Origin: Nothopassalora personata
Taxonomy: Eukaryota; Ascomycota; Dothideomycetes; Mycosphaerellales; Mycosphaerellaceae
NCBI GenBank assembly: GCA_033816765.1
Contig: CM066294.1
Span: forward strand, 2,232,001 to 2,296,000
Direction of reading: 5' to 3'
Length of the DNA: 64,000 nt
The position numbers were made by a program, and so were the translations under genes. The notes beneath the pieces were generated by a model. It had not been told where the DNA came from and ran no database searches. It saw nothing but the letters and a program-made list of their open reading frames with translations. Within the stretch, counting starts at the first letter, position 1. The number at the start of each line of letters is the position of its first letter. Positions 44,368-55,200 of the stretch are shown in pieces.

Positions 44368-45377
44368 ATGGCTTCACATCCGGAAAATGACGACGGCACC
44401 ATGGACATTGCCGGTATGCGCAAAATGCTACAGCAAGTAGAGAAGTCCTTCCTCGACGGTGCTGGACCACCCAAGGAAACGATCGAAGAGTTCTACATCT
44501 CGATCCCAACACCAGCAGGTCATGAACTTGATGCCAAGGTCTGGCGACACAAGAACACACCAGCAACCGAGCGGCCGTTAATCCTGCTGTTCCATGGAGG
44601 TGGCTTCGCAGCTGGCTCAAAGGAGATGTGTACTCGTCCTGGAAGGGAAGTTGCGGAGGAGTTTGAGGCTGTTGTGGTTTCGGCGGCTTATAGGTTGTGT
44701 CCGGATCATGCGTGGCCTGCGCCGGTACAGGGTGAGTCGACTTCTGACGATGCCTGGCAACCAGCTGTTGCTGACCAGATTAAGACGGACTCGATGTTGT
44801 CCAGTGGATCAGCGAGCATGCTGGTGATGAACTAGGTGCCAATCTCCAAAAGGGCTTCGTTATTGGGGGCTATTCGGCCGGTGCCAACGTAGCTGCCATT
44901 GTGACCCATCAGGTCAAAGGCCTGAAGCATCCATTGACAGGCCACTTCAGCAGTATCCCCCTTGTACTCGATGAGTCCATGGTCCCAGCCGAATACCGCC
45001 AGTCTTGGACATCCCGAGAGGACAACGAGTCCAAGGATCCTGCCATGCATCAATTTCAGAAGATGTATGGCCAGCAGCTTGGTATTGATTTCCATTCGCC
45101 CCTGTTTTCACCTTTCAACAGCGTTGGGCAGGGCTGGAAGGGATTGCCACGCACGTACATTTCGGCTGGCGACGATGATTTGTTGCGAGATGACGCTGTC
45201 GTTTATGCAGAAGCCTTGAGGAAGGCGGGCGTTGAAGTGGAGATTGATGTGCATTCACACGTTGGCCATGAGTGCTATTCCATCTTCTCCGATGAGACGA
45301 AAGAGACCGATCGAATCTTGAAGCAGAAGACGATGCGTGGAGTTGCGTGGTTGTTGAGGAAAGAGTGGGAAGAATAA
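44368..45377 (+). CDS. alpha/beta hydrolase, HSL/AB-hydrolase-3 type
   Basis: Two exons (44368-44731, 44785-45377) with a 53-bp intron encode 318 aa. The oxyanion-hole motif HGGGF starts at residue 76. The nucleophile elbow is GGYSAGAN (Ser 152). The acid lies in TYISAGDDDLLRDDA and the His in HVGHECYSIF. The splice joins PAPVQ to DGLDVVQWISEHAGDE; read unspliced, the first frame ends early. The family hydrolyses carboxyl esters or related bonds and the substrate is unknown. There is no signal peptide, so it is probably cytosolic. Confidence 0.9.
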
Positions 45378-45442
45378 CAGGATGAAGCAAATGAAACCAT
45401 GGGTGGACTAGACTAAGCTTAGTCAAATATTGCTTAGCTCCC

Positions 45443-46126
45443 ATGAACTACGTCACTATTGACTCCTCCCTCAGTACTCATGTCTTCCCGCTGTCTTCAG
45501 CATCTTTGACAACGCTACTCATCATGCCAGAGTCACGATCCAACCAGCCGCTGGTATGGATAGACTGCGAGATGACCGGCCTCGACGCCGAACGGGACAC
45601 AATAATGTCCTTGGCCTGCTACATCACAGACGCTCGCCTCAATCTCCTCGATGAGACCGGCTACGAAGCAGTAATCAACCACTCTCAAGCCCAACTAGAC
45701 GCCATGGGTGAATGGTGTACAGAACATCATTGCTCTTCCGGCCTCTCAGAATCCTGTCTGCAATCCTCCACCACAGCTGAGCAGGCAGCCTCCGAACTGT
45801 ACAACTACATTGTGCAACACTGCCCAGAGCGCAGGAAGGCATTGCTGGCAGGCAATACAGTGCATGCGGACAAGACGTTCCTGGTGAAAGAACCTTGGAC
45901 GAAGATCACGAAGCATTTGCATCATAGGATCCTGGATGTGAGTGCGATCAAAGAGGCTGCGAAGAGGTGGGCGCCGGAGGAGGTAATCAAGAAGAGCCCG
46001 CAGAAGGAAGGGAAGCATGAGGCGAAAGCGGATATCTTGGAGAGTATTGAGGAGGCGAGGTATTGGAAGAGGATGTTATTCGATGGGTCGGGGTCAAAAG
46101 ACGAGGTAAATGGAGAGGTGAAGTGA
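45443..46126 (+). CDS. REX2: Oligoribonuclease (REX2-like, DEDDh exonuclease)
   Basis: The enzyme degrades short RNA or DNA oligonucleotides 3' to 5', in mitochondria in fungi. A 227-aa uninterrupted frame. VWIDCEMTGLDAERD holds the first Asp and Glu, AGNTVHADKTFLVKE the second Asp, and KHEAKADILESIEE the His and last Asp. LDAMGEWCTEHHCSSGL is the family helix. The ATG at 45443 adds about 27 residues before MPESRSNQPLVWIDCE; these Ser/Thr-rich residues could be a targeting peptide. Either start is possible. Confidence 0.9.
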   Translation: MNYVTIDSSLSTHVFPLSSASLTTLLIMPESRSNQPLVWIDCEMTGLDAERDTIMSLACYITDARLNLLDETGYEAVINHSQAQLDAMGEWCTEHHCSSGLSESCLQSSTTAEQAASELYNYIVQHCPERRKALLAGNTVHADKTFLVKEPWTKITKHLHHRILDVSAIKEAAKRWAPEEVIKKSPQKEGKHEAKADILESIEEARYWKRMLFDGSGSKDEVNGEVK

Positions 46127-46449
46127 GAAGCACATCCCACAGGTGGCGCAGCTCGGAAGGAAGCAGCGCACAGAGACACTTCCTTCTCGCACAGCGACAA
46201 CTGGCACAAGTTTCGCCCTCATTATGGGTATTATCATGCAATTATCCTACGCCGCTTGGGCTTGGAGGCTTTGGACAGGGACCAGTAGTCGGCCTCAAGT
46301 CCCGATGTGAAGTGCATCAAGAAGAACTTCCGGAGCAACGAGCACTGCGTGTCATGGATGATCACAGGCATGGAGCAACGAGCACTGCGTATCATGGATG
46401 ATCACAGGCATGGAGCAACGAGCACTGCGTGTCATGGATGATCACAGGC
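46127..46449. other. intergenic region with 40-bp tandem repeat
   Basis: Downstream of the oligoribonuclease gene. No gene is supported apart from the tandem repeat listed separately. Confidence 0.5.
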
Positions 46450-46451
46450 AT
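46332..46451 (+). repeat. three tandem copies of a 40-bp unit
   Basis: Three consecutive 40-bp units (46332-46371, 46372-46411, 46412-46451), each beginning ggagcaacgagcactgcgt. The middle copy differs by one G to A change. The period is not a multiple of three, so the repeats shift frame and are unlikely to be coding. They end at the ATG of the first Cys-rich frame. Confidence 0.9.
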
Positions 46452-46602
46452 GGATTCCATGCATCAACCTCAGATGAACACGTTCCTCGAAGAATGTGAT
46501 GGCACCTGCAAGGGCATTGGCAAAGTTTGCGAGCTCGTCTACCTCGGCGGAACAACGATACAGTACTCCTGCAAGGCGAAGTGGGAGAAGTCTGAATTGT
46601 GA
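46450..46602 (+). CDS. short Cys-rich frame, copy 1
   Basis: A 50-aa frame (MDSMHQPQMNTFLEEC start) containing C-x3-C-x6-C-E-L then YSC. It is related to the frame at 46944 (FLE-x-C-x3-C-x6-C-E-L and QYSC in both). There is no signal peptide, so an upstream exon may be missing or this is a fragment left after duplication. The family is unknown. Only the paralogy supports coding. Confidence 0.35.
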   Translation: MDSMHQPQMNTFLEECDGTCKGIGKVCELVYLGGTTIQYSCKAKWEKSEL

Positions 46603-46943
46603 TGGAAATCATTGAGGGAACACCAGAGGCGAAAGACATGGAGTAGGAGATGAGATCCACGTGGATGCCGACGGCATTTATATGGACAAACTGGTTTCGT
46701 CATACCACACCTCACAGGTGCTGCAGACTTGTTCTTCGCCACCAGGACAGGATAATACCTTCAAGCAACAGCAGTAACCGACATAACATCGACCATATCG
46801 GACAGCATCCAACATCAACAGGCTGCAGATCCTACATCCCGCCACAGCAATAGCAAGCACCCAAATCATCCTTGACTTCCTCACTTTCCTCAACCTCGAC
46901 CGTCTACCCTATCAAACCTGGAACTGGCACGGATCTCAGAAGA

Positions 46944-47209
46944 TGCCGCACTCGGAACGCATCGTTCACCGCGAGAGACTTTTCGCACATTGCACCTCAT
47001 GGTCCGTCACCAATCTAGAGAACGCAAGACAAAAGCGCGTCGACAGATTCCTGGAACAGTGTACTCGCAGCTGCAGATTTGTCAATCGACCGTGCGAACT
47101 TGAGATAGTAGTGGCTGGGGCGGTGCAGTATTCATGCGAGTCGGATGGAGAGGTCGGGACTGCGAAGGAAAAGGATGAATGCAAGGTTGGCTATGGCAGC
47201 GGTTTGTAG
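46944..47209 (+). CDS. short Cys-rich frame, copy 2
   Basis: An 88-residue frame starting MPHSERIVHRERLFAHC. It contains DRFLEQCTRSC, RPCELEIVVAGAVQYSCES and a last Cys in KDECKVGYGSGL. The Cys spacing and the FLE-x-C and CEL...QYSC words match copy 1 about 500 bases upstream, indicating an old tandem duplication. No signal peptide is seen in the frame. Function unknown; it could be a decayed secreted-protein pair. Confidence 0.35.
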
Positions 47210-47590
47210 GCCTTTGGGTACGATCAGGTGGTAAGGCTGCGCACGAGCCATGACATTTGGAGTAGAACAGACAGGCTACAGCAACTGGCTTCTCCGGGCT
47301 GGGCATGCCTATCGTTCGTATTCAGCCTTAAGAGATATTTTCGATTGATGTCTTGCTGTACATGGACACGTTTCCTGTCGGTATGAGATATGACGGGCGT
47401 CGTCAAGGGAATGGGAAGCGTTGTGCGTATGTCGTCGCATACAATGAGCTCAAAATCTCTGGTAATACCGCTCAGCTGGACAACGATGTTGCTGTCGATG
47501 TTGTCGTCGAAAAGTAGGGAGGATGTCACGATGTCGGCTAAGTTCTCCTCGTAGCCTGGTTGACATGGTTTCTCTCGAATCCGGGGTTTT
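47210..47590. other. transition zone, no gene
   Basis: Normal-composition DNA with no supported gene, between the Cys-rich pair and the tandem repeat that opens the degenerated block. Confidence 0.5.
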
Positions 47591-47862
47591 GCCTTTTTGC
47601 CTATTTGCCTGTATGCCTGTATGCCTGTATGCCTGTATGCCTGTATGCCTGTATGCCTGTTTGGCTGTTTGGCTGTTTGCCTGTATGCCTGTATGCCTGT
47701 ATGCCTGTATGCCTATATGCCTATATGCCTATATGCCTATATGCCTATATGCCTGTATGCCTGTATGCCTATATGCCTATATGCCTATATGCCTATATGC
47801 CTATATGCCTATATGCCTATATGCCTATATGCCTATATGCCTATATGCCTATATGCTATGCA
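47591..47862 (+). repeat. 8-bp tandem repeat (tgcctgta / tgcctata)
   Basis: About 33 tandem copies of an 8-base unit. The left part is mostly tgcctgta, with three tttggctg-type variants. The right part is almost all tgcctata. Two gta units reappear in the middle. Open in all three plus frames because 8 is not a multiple of 3, so the frames through it are artefacts. It marks the border of the RIP-like block. Confidence 0.95.
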
Positions 47863-47864
47863 CT

Positions 47865-47911
47865 TACTCGTAGGGGCTATAGATTAGCTACTACGAGTAA
47901 GTATATAGTAT
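47865..47911. repeat. 12-bp inverted repeat (hairpin)
   Basis: acttactcgtag and its exact reverse complement ctacgagtaagt are separated by about 21 bases. The same stem recurs at about 49,288-49,332. Confidence 0.7.
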
Positions 47912-48589
47912 ATAGAGGCTACGTAATCTACGGTTACATCTAAGATTCTTTCTAAGTATTAACCTTAATACTATACTACGCTATACTACATCGATCGCTA
48001 CGCGTATACATACACGCCCTCCGCCCTCCGCCCTCGTTATGCCTATTATTACAAATCGCCGCCGTAGCGGCTAAGCTATCGATATTAAGCTATATCGTAA
48101 GACGATCGCCTAGCTTATTGTAAGTAAGACTACGTATTAAGACATCCTTTAGCGTCTTCGCTAGGACTATAGAGTCTATCTTACACTACCTACCTTAGAG
48201 CGTAGGCTCGAATAGTAGGGATTAACTAAGGCTAATATACGTACTAAGTTTAATCTATAGTAAGAGGACTATCTACGACGGAAGATTAAATATAACTTTT
48301 AGCGGTACTTAGCATTAGGTAATAAGTATATAGTTAAGATACTAAAAAAGATAGCTTTAAGTTATCGTTAACCTAATACCGTAATCTACGGAGATTAATA
48401 GGTCTTCTAAGGCGTATACTACTAGAGAATAAGGAAGAGATTACGTAGGCTATTTATAAAGTCTTATCGGTTATAATCGCTTCTAATATTACGTATAATA
48501 GTAGCTATCGTACTATCGCTAACTATCTACGTAGGAAGAATCGCTTTATTAGTAGGTACGTATATATCTACTTCTTTAACCGCTCCGAG

Positions 48590-49095
48590 TATACTATACC
48601 GTGGCTACGAGTATATACTACTATACTACTTACCGCGGCTACGAGTATATACTACTACACCGCTATAAGTATATACACCGCTACGAGTATATACTACTAT
48701 ACTACTTACCGCGGCTACGAGTATATACTACTATACCGCTATAAGTATATATACCGCTACGAGTATATATACCGCTACGAGTATATACTACTACACCGCT
48801 ACGAGTATATACTACTATACTACTTACCGCGGCTACGAGTATATACTACTATACCGCTACGAGTATATATACCGCTACGAGTATATACTACTATACCGCT
48901 ATAAGTATATGCTACTACGAGTATATACTACTATACCGCTACGAGTATATACTACTACGAGTATATACTACTACACCGCTACGAGTATATACTACTACAC
49001 CGCTACGAGTATATACTACTACACCGCTACGAGTATATACTACTACACCGCTACGAGTATATACTACTATACCGCTACTATGAGTATATGCTCCG
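48590..49095 (+). repeat. 24-bp minisatellite
   Basis: About 20 imperfect units related to ctacgagtatatactactac plus a short variable tail (acaccg, ataccg or a longer form with cttaccgcgg). The most regular run, about 48,960-49,080, is five near-identical 24-base copies. The unit is a multiple of three, so a short repetitive frame stays open (48,909-49,151), but it is not a credible gene. It sits inside the integrase-core relic. Confidence 0.85.
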
Positions 49096-49287
49096 TATAC
49101 TATTATATACTAGACTCTATCCTAATTAGGCTACGAGACTCTTATATATAATAGTGTATAGAGTATAGAGCTATCGAGCACTTCCTTATAGAGGCTAGCG
49201 TAGCTACTCCTATTACTCCTAATCTAGTAATACGTATAGGCTACGTACGAGATAGTTAGAACTAGCTATTCTCTTTACTTACGCGTA

Positions 49288-49332
49288 CTTACTCGTAGCG
49301 GCGAAGGGTACGCACCTACGAGTAAGTACATA
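49288..49332. repeat. 14-bp inverted repeat (hairpin)
   Basis: gtacttactcgtag and its exact reverse complement ctacgagtaagtac flank a loop of about 17 bases. It shares its stem with the hairpin at 47,865-47,911. Confidence 0.7.
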
Positions 49333-50696
49333 TATATTCACTTCTATATATAGAGACCGTATCTATAAGATCGCTTACGAGATCTATACTATACTATTCC
49401 GTATACGACGACTACGCGAGCTATATTTCTAGCTACACTATAGTAGGCCGAAGGTAATAGGCCTAAACTATGTCTAGTTAATTAATGCCTGTTATAAGAT
49501 AGAGCCGTTCTTTAGAATATAGATCTATGTCTATATAGATATATTCTCCTACTAGATTATTTAGATATATACCGGTAACCTTACGAAGATAAAGTTCTTA
49601 ACCTCCGTATAATATATTAATAAGATAATACGGCGAAGTTATTAGCTACGTATTATACGATCTAATAAAGGCGTCGAGATACTAATACTCGTAAACGCCT
49701 ATCTTAAACTACGAGAGCTATTCGTAGCTCGTAGGCTAAGCTTTTTAGAGTACTTTTAGTATACGACTAGTAAGGGTAATAAAACCGTCGAGCACTAGAA
49801 CGGCGAAGTCGCGAAGGGCGCGCTAAACATATAAAGGGATTACTTCGGTATATATAGTACTACATACCTTACTTAGTAGCTTATTATACTAATAAAGACG
49901 TAAGGTAAGATTAAAGTAGATATCCTCTATAATCCGGATAAGAAAGCTAATTACGTAGCCTTCCTTACTATCTATATGCCTATTATTCGTAAGACTATTA
50001 TATACTTTATTAAGAACTAGAATATACATTATATTCGACATAATCCGAACGTAGAGTCCTACTACTCTAGCACGCCTAAGCTACTATATAACTACCCTCG
50101 GATATTCGGAAAGGGCGTACGAGATTAGAAATAGAACATCGACCTAGACTATCTATAGATACGATAGTAGTAGGAGCGTATAGAAGAATACGATCTCGAA
50201 GCCTACCTACTAGAGGAGACGCTTAAATGGTGTTAAGACGCCCTTGAATTTATAGGTCTACCTCGTAAATTAGACGGTATAGAGGTCGAGAACGACTTAG
50301 ATCTAGACAACCCTTCGGTTAGGCTATACTTTATTACTTATAAGCGGTTACGATAGGCTACTATAGCGTTTATTAAGGGTAGCGGTAACTTACTCGAGTT
50401 TAAACGCCTAAGCGATAACCTAGAGCTCTAACTATTAGATTACCTTAGGGCGATGTTTACTTCCGTAAACGAGCAATAGGTAGCGTAGTAGTAAAAAGAC
50501 TACTTCTAGTTATTAGTAGGGGGTAATAATTATAGTAACCCCTACTAGTGTAGATTATTTATCTATATATTATATTATACCGGAGGACTGCCGCCGAGGC
50601 AATATAGATATCGCAATTAATATAACACGCCTAAGCCGCTACCCTCGAAATTCTTATCTACTTAATAACCGCTAGCCCTATCGATTCTATTAGTAT

Positions 50697-51283
50697 AAGG
50701 ACCGTAAGGCTATAAGGAGATGTCGTAATGTATAGTACGCCTACGATCTTCTAATCGTAGATAAACTAAAGCTTACTTTCTTCTATAGACGCTATACGCG
50801 TCTCCTAGTGTACGCATGCGCGTTACGTACGGCATACTAAGCCGGGTATAGCCGCATTATATATAAGGGTTAGCTATAGGCTACCCTTATAACTGCCTCC
50901 CCTTCTAGGACGAGCTACCCTTAGCTCGCGGCTTTAGGAGGTTTCTATATAAGTAATCTATCTACTTCTCGTAAATTCCGTTACTATACGACCCGCCTAC
51001 GGGTCTCGTACGTGTCGTTATTGGGGTATAGGTAGGTATAAAGTTATAGTTACCGGGTTAACTAACTCGAGGGTTTAAGAAGCGTACTATAAGGGTAGCC
51101 TATAGCTAACCCTTACATATAATACGGCTATGCCCGGCTTAGTATACCGCACGTAACGCGTATACGTACACTAGGAGACGCGTATAGCGTCTATAGAAGA
51201 AAGTAAGCTTTAGTTTATCTACGATTAGAAGATCGTAGGCGTGCTATATATTACGACATCCCCTTATAGCCTTACGGCCCTTA
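50697..51283. repeat. foldback element A (inverted arms of about 194 bp)
   Basis: The left arm (50,697-50,890) is nearly the exact reverse complement of the right arm (51,090-51,283), flanking a centre of about 199 bp. Both arms contain cctacgatcttctaatcgtag or its complement, and gacgctatacgcgtctcctag. The arms differ by scattered C/T and G/A changes. No coding potential. Homologous to element B at 62,026-62,496. Confidence 0.85.
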
Positions 51284-51599
51284 TAGTTCTAAAGCTTCCC
51301 TTCGTTATAATCTATATACGCTATAGAGCCCGATCGCGACGCATACGACGGCGAGTCGCCTACGCCGCCCCTAAGCCCTAGAGCATAGTAGTAGGCGCGT
51401 CGTATAGCCTTGGTTACGAGAAGAGAGGCCTTACGGGCTAAGATTAAAGAGTAAGAGATATAGCGGGAGATCGAGCGGCTAGAGATCTTACGCGCTATAA
51501 GCGTACCGCCTCTAGAGCGTATAGGAGGGAGGAGAGAAGATTACCTCCCTACTATAACCCCTACCTCTATCTCTATAACTACTAACGATAATATTATAG

Positions 51600-54500
51600 T
51601 ACGAGGCGCGGCCGTAGCGTATACGACGCGACCGCGTCTAAAAGAGCCGACGCCTTTTAGAGGGGATTTGATAAGGAAGGTAAGGGTATTTCTTTAGGAG
51701 CTCTTATATCTTTTCGCCCTCTTAGGTACTATATACGCGATAGACGAATTAAAGGTCCTATATAGGGTTATATACCTTAGCGGAGAGGTAAGCGAGTAAT
51801 AGTATACTAACTATAGCGCCGTTAACCTTATAGGGTATATATACTAGGACTTTAAGGAGTTCTACCGAGACGTATACGGCGATCCTATAAATCGCGTGCT
51901 TAATGTTATATTAGAGTACGAGGTTACGAGATAGAAAGATAACTAGATAGCGCGACAGTTCGCGACTAAGCTAGATATTATAGAGGACTAGTTAGGTAAC
52001 TACTCGGAAGCGTAATATATACGGTACCTACTAGCGAAGCTTACGCCTCGCTTACGGTCCGCTATCGTTAGCTACTATAATATCCCTACGACTAGAGAAG
52101 ACCTAGTAGTCCTAGCCTCGCGTATCGAAAGTACCGAGCGCCGAGGTAGTAGCGGAGGGTACGACCGCGGGTAGTATATACGTCGTAAGCGTAAAGCTAA
52201 GGGCGTATATAAGCGGGCCGATCGCCTAAAGTAATAGAAGTAGAGTTAAGTACTAGGCGCCTCGGGTACGAGTTAGTAGTAAGACGCCGGTAGCTCGTCT
52301 TTAACTAGCTAGAAGTCGAAAGTAGAGTACTACGGCTACGGTAGGAAGGGTTACTATAAGACGGAGTGCCGAAATAGACACCTATAGAAAGACTATAATA
52401 CGTAAGCGGTTCGTAGGTTAGAAACTGTCGAGGCTTTAACTAAGAAGAGCGAATAGGGAAAAGGTAGAGGACTAGGTAAGGGTCGCTCCTAAGTCCGAGT
52501 TTCTATATAGACCCCTTAAGGTAAGTTAATACGAGTCTAGCGCGTTACTTACGAGGCGCCGTCGAGACGCGTAAGGCCTTTCGCGAGGCTACGTTTCTTC
52601 TAGATAACGGTACAGATTTAAGCTTAGTATCGTACGAGTATATACTCTAACACTAGATGTAGCCTATTAGTAGTATAAAGCTTCTAAATCTAGAGTCGTA
52701 CGCGTAGGACTAGGGGCATTACTACGGCGCCTATACGGTTTGCGTACGACTAGCTAACGATATAGGAGTAGAGCGCGTAAGCGACGCTATCTACTATATA
52801 GCGCCTATAGGTAGGCCGTTAGTTATTTTAGGTAGACCCTAGCGGTATTGTAATCGGATAGTAAAGGCCGATAAGGATAACTAGTAGTACTACGGTATAG
52901 AGACGCCTACGATTTAGTAGCGTAACGTACGCGAGTTCCTTAAGGATCTCGAGAGCTTAAAGTAGGTTTATACGATAAGTGTTCGGGTTATTACTATAGT
53001 AGTATCTAAAGGAGAGGGCCCCTCGTAGCCTAAAGAATTTATAGACTTCCGAGATATATACGTACCTAATAAGTAGGCGAAGCGTAAGATGCCCGACGGG
53101 GTTAAGTATACGATTAATCTCGTTAAAGGAAAGAAACCCCCTTTTAAGCCGCTATACTACTAGTCCTTAACTAAGCTAGAGGCCTTAAAGGAGTAACTTA
53201 CGTAAGTAATAGAGAAGGGGTAGATTAGGCGATCCGTAAGCGAGGCGGGTACGCCTATCCTATTCTTACTAAAGAAGAATAGTACTCTTAGGCTCTATAT
53301 AGATTATAGAGGCCTAAATAAGATTATAGTAAAGAACCGGTACCTACTGCCCCTAATTAGTAAGACCTTAGATAGGCTATAGGACGCTAGGCTCTTTACT
53401 ATAATTGACCTATAGGATGCCTACTACCGTATTCCTATTAAGCGAGGAGACGAGTAGAAGAATGCGTTTCGTACGCGATATAGTTACTACGAGTACTTAG
53501 TTATGCCTTTTAGGTTAACTAACGTACTAGCTACCTTTAAGGGGTATATTAATAAGGCCCTTACTAGGTTAGTAGATAACATCTACGTAGTCTACCTAGA
53601 TAATATCCTTATCTATAGCGTAACGCGTAAGGAGTACGTACGAGCCGTACGCGCGGTACTAGAGAGGCTACGAAAGTTTGCCCTATTTACGAACCTAAAG
53701 AAGTATAGCTTCTTCTAGGAGAATGCCGAGTTCCTAGGATTTATCGTAAGTGTCGTAGGCGTATTGATAGATAGGAGCCGGGTAGCCGTAATCGAGTAAT
53801 AGCCTACACCTACGAGTTTTTATAAGGTTTAATCCTTCCTAGGATTCTATAACTTCTATAGGCGCTTTATTAAAGGGTACTCGAGGATTGCGAAGCTATT
53901 AATAGACCCACTAAAGGGATGTAAGAATAGTAAGAAGCAAGGGCCTCTAATATAGTCCGCTTACGAGGAGTAAGCGTTCTAATAGCTAAAAGCTAGGTTC
54001 CTCGGAGTACCTATCCTAAGGCACTTCGATCCTTCGTTACGTACGAGGGTTAAAACGGATACCTTAGGTTTTACGATTATAGGCATTATCTCTTAGTTGT
54101 TTAGGACTAAGTAGCATCTAATTACCTTCTATTCTCGTAAGATAATACCTACCGAGTATAATTATAAGACCTATAACTAAGAGCTACTAGTAGTAGTAGA
54201 GGCATTTAAGCATTAGCGACCGTACCTCGAAGGCGTATCTATAATCCTAGTAATCGTCGACCGCTACTCTAAAATAAACTTATACATTCTTACGACTAAG
54301 ATATATATAGCGGCGGAGCTTACGAGGATCTTACGAGACGAAGTCGTACGGCATTATAGTATACTAGCGGGTATAGTAAGTAACCGCGGGTTAGTATTTA
54401 CGAGCAAGTTCTAGAGTAACTTCTACTTCGAGGCGTAGGTAAAGCGTAAGCTATCTATAGCTTTCTACCCTTAGACTAACGGCTAGACTAAGAGGGTAAA

Positions 54501-55200
54501 CTAAACCTTAGAATAGTACCTTCGTTATTACTATAGTAAGAACTAGATAGAGTAGGCTAAGTAGCTAGCTATTACTAAATTCGTATGTAATAATAGCGTC
54601 TACCCTACGCTACGTATAAGCCTATTCGAGATAGCGCATAGTTAGAGACCTAAGATTACCCTAATACCTATAGGATCTCGAGGCAAGATCCGGGAAGGGG
54701 AGGTACTAGTAGCGGTAGACTTAGTTAACCGTATACGAGAGATACGCGCTACGCTTACGAAGCGTTAGGAAATCGTAGTAGCCGATTAGACTCGCTACTA
54801 TAACAAGACTTATAAGGCTAAGAGCTATCGCGTAGGCGATATAGTCTTATTATCTACGAAGAAACTAAGGTTAGTATTACCGAAGAAGAAGATAGGTCCG
54901 AAGTTTATTAGACCGTACCGTATTATCGACGCTATCGGTTCGTAGGCGTACCGCCTAGCACTACTAGCTAACTTAAGAATTTATAATGTATTCTATGTAT
55001 CCCTCCTTGAGCCGTACGCGGGTAGCGAGAAGGATAGAGGCACTATAGCCCTCGCTAATAAGGACGGGGAATATAAAGTAGAGGTAGTACTAGGAAAGCG
55101 TAAGTATAAGGGTAAAGTGTAGTACCTAGTACGATAGAAGGGCTAGCTAGAAGAGTATAATAGCTAAGAGCTAGTATAAGGACTCGCGAATGCTACGCGT
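51600..55200 (+). pseudogene. RIP-killed Ty3/gypsy chromovirus
   Basis: The remains run in the order gag, protease, RT, RNase H, integrase, chromodomain. The gag end has a ruined zinc knuckle near 52,330 (YYGYGRKGYYKTECRN, where Cys and His positions have become Tyr). RT is clearest: [19 protein letters not shown] (53,291), an open piece at 53,503-53,718 with MPFRLTNV and VVYLDNILIYS (YLDDILIYS in live elements), then FLGFIVS and FLGFYNFYRRFIKGYS. Integrase shows IVDRYSK (54,256), IVSNRGLVFTSKF (54,385) and NQTLE-like sequence. A chromodomain follows (EYKVEVVLGKRKYKGKV, 55,063). Stops are nearly all TAG at Gln or Trp positions. LTRs were not identified. Confidence 0.8.

Larger units (their letters stand above)
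48060..50530 (+). pseudogene. RIP-killed integrase-core (DDE-like) element
   Basis: Plus-strand frames remain protein-like over long stretches, with stops almost exclusively TAG. The N-terminal part (48,070-48,370) shows a helix-turn-helix-like stretch (LPTLERRLE, then GLTKANIRTKFNL). After a minisatellite insertion, 49,300-50,530 continues with LHYSRPKVIGLNYV, IDIFSY, TGNLTKIKFL, IIRSNKGVEILILVNAYLKL, TTSKGNKTVEH, YMPIIRKTIIYFIKN, NIHYIRHNPN and NPSVRLYFITYKRL. This fits the integrase-core proteins of fungal transposons (Asp in the IDxxSR-like region, Asn/Asp in RSNKG, Glu in TVEH). The call is from motif order and is not verified by alignment. Confidence 0.5.

Noticed and set aside
47523..47943. 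Long frames of Cys-Leu-Tyr-Ala-Met-Pro repeats
   Set aside because: They arise because an 8-bp tandem repeat has no stop in any plus frame. There is no independent coding evidence.
48909..49151. 80-codon Tyr/Thr/Ser repetitive frame
   Set aside because: Product of the 24-bp minisatellite, whose unit is a multiple of three. Not a gene.
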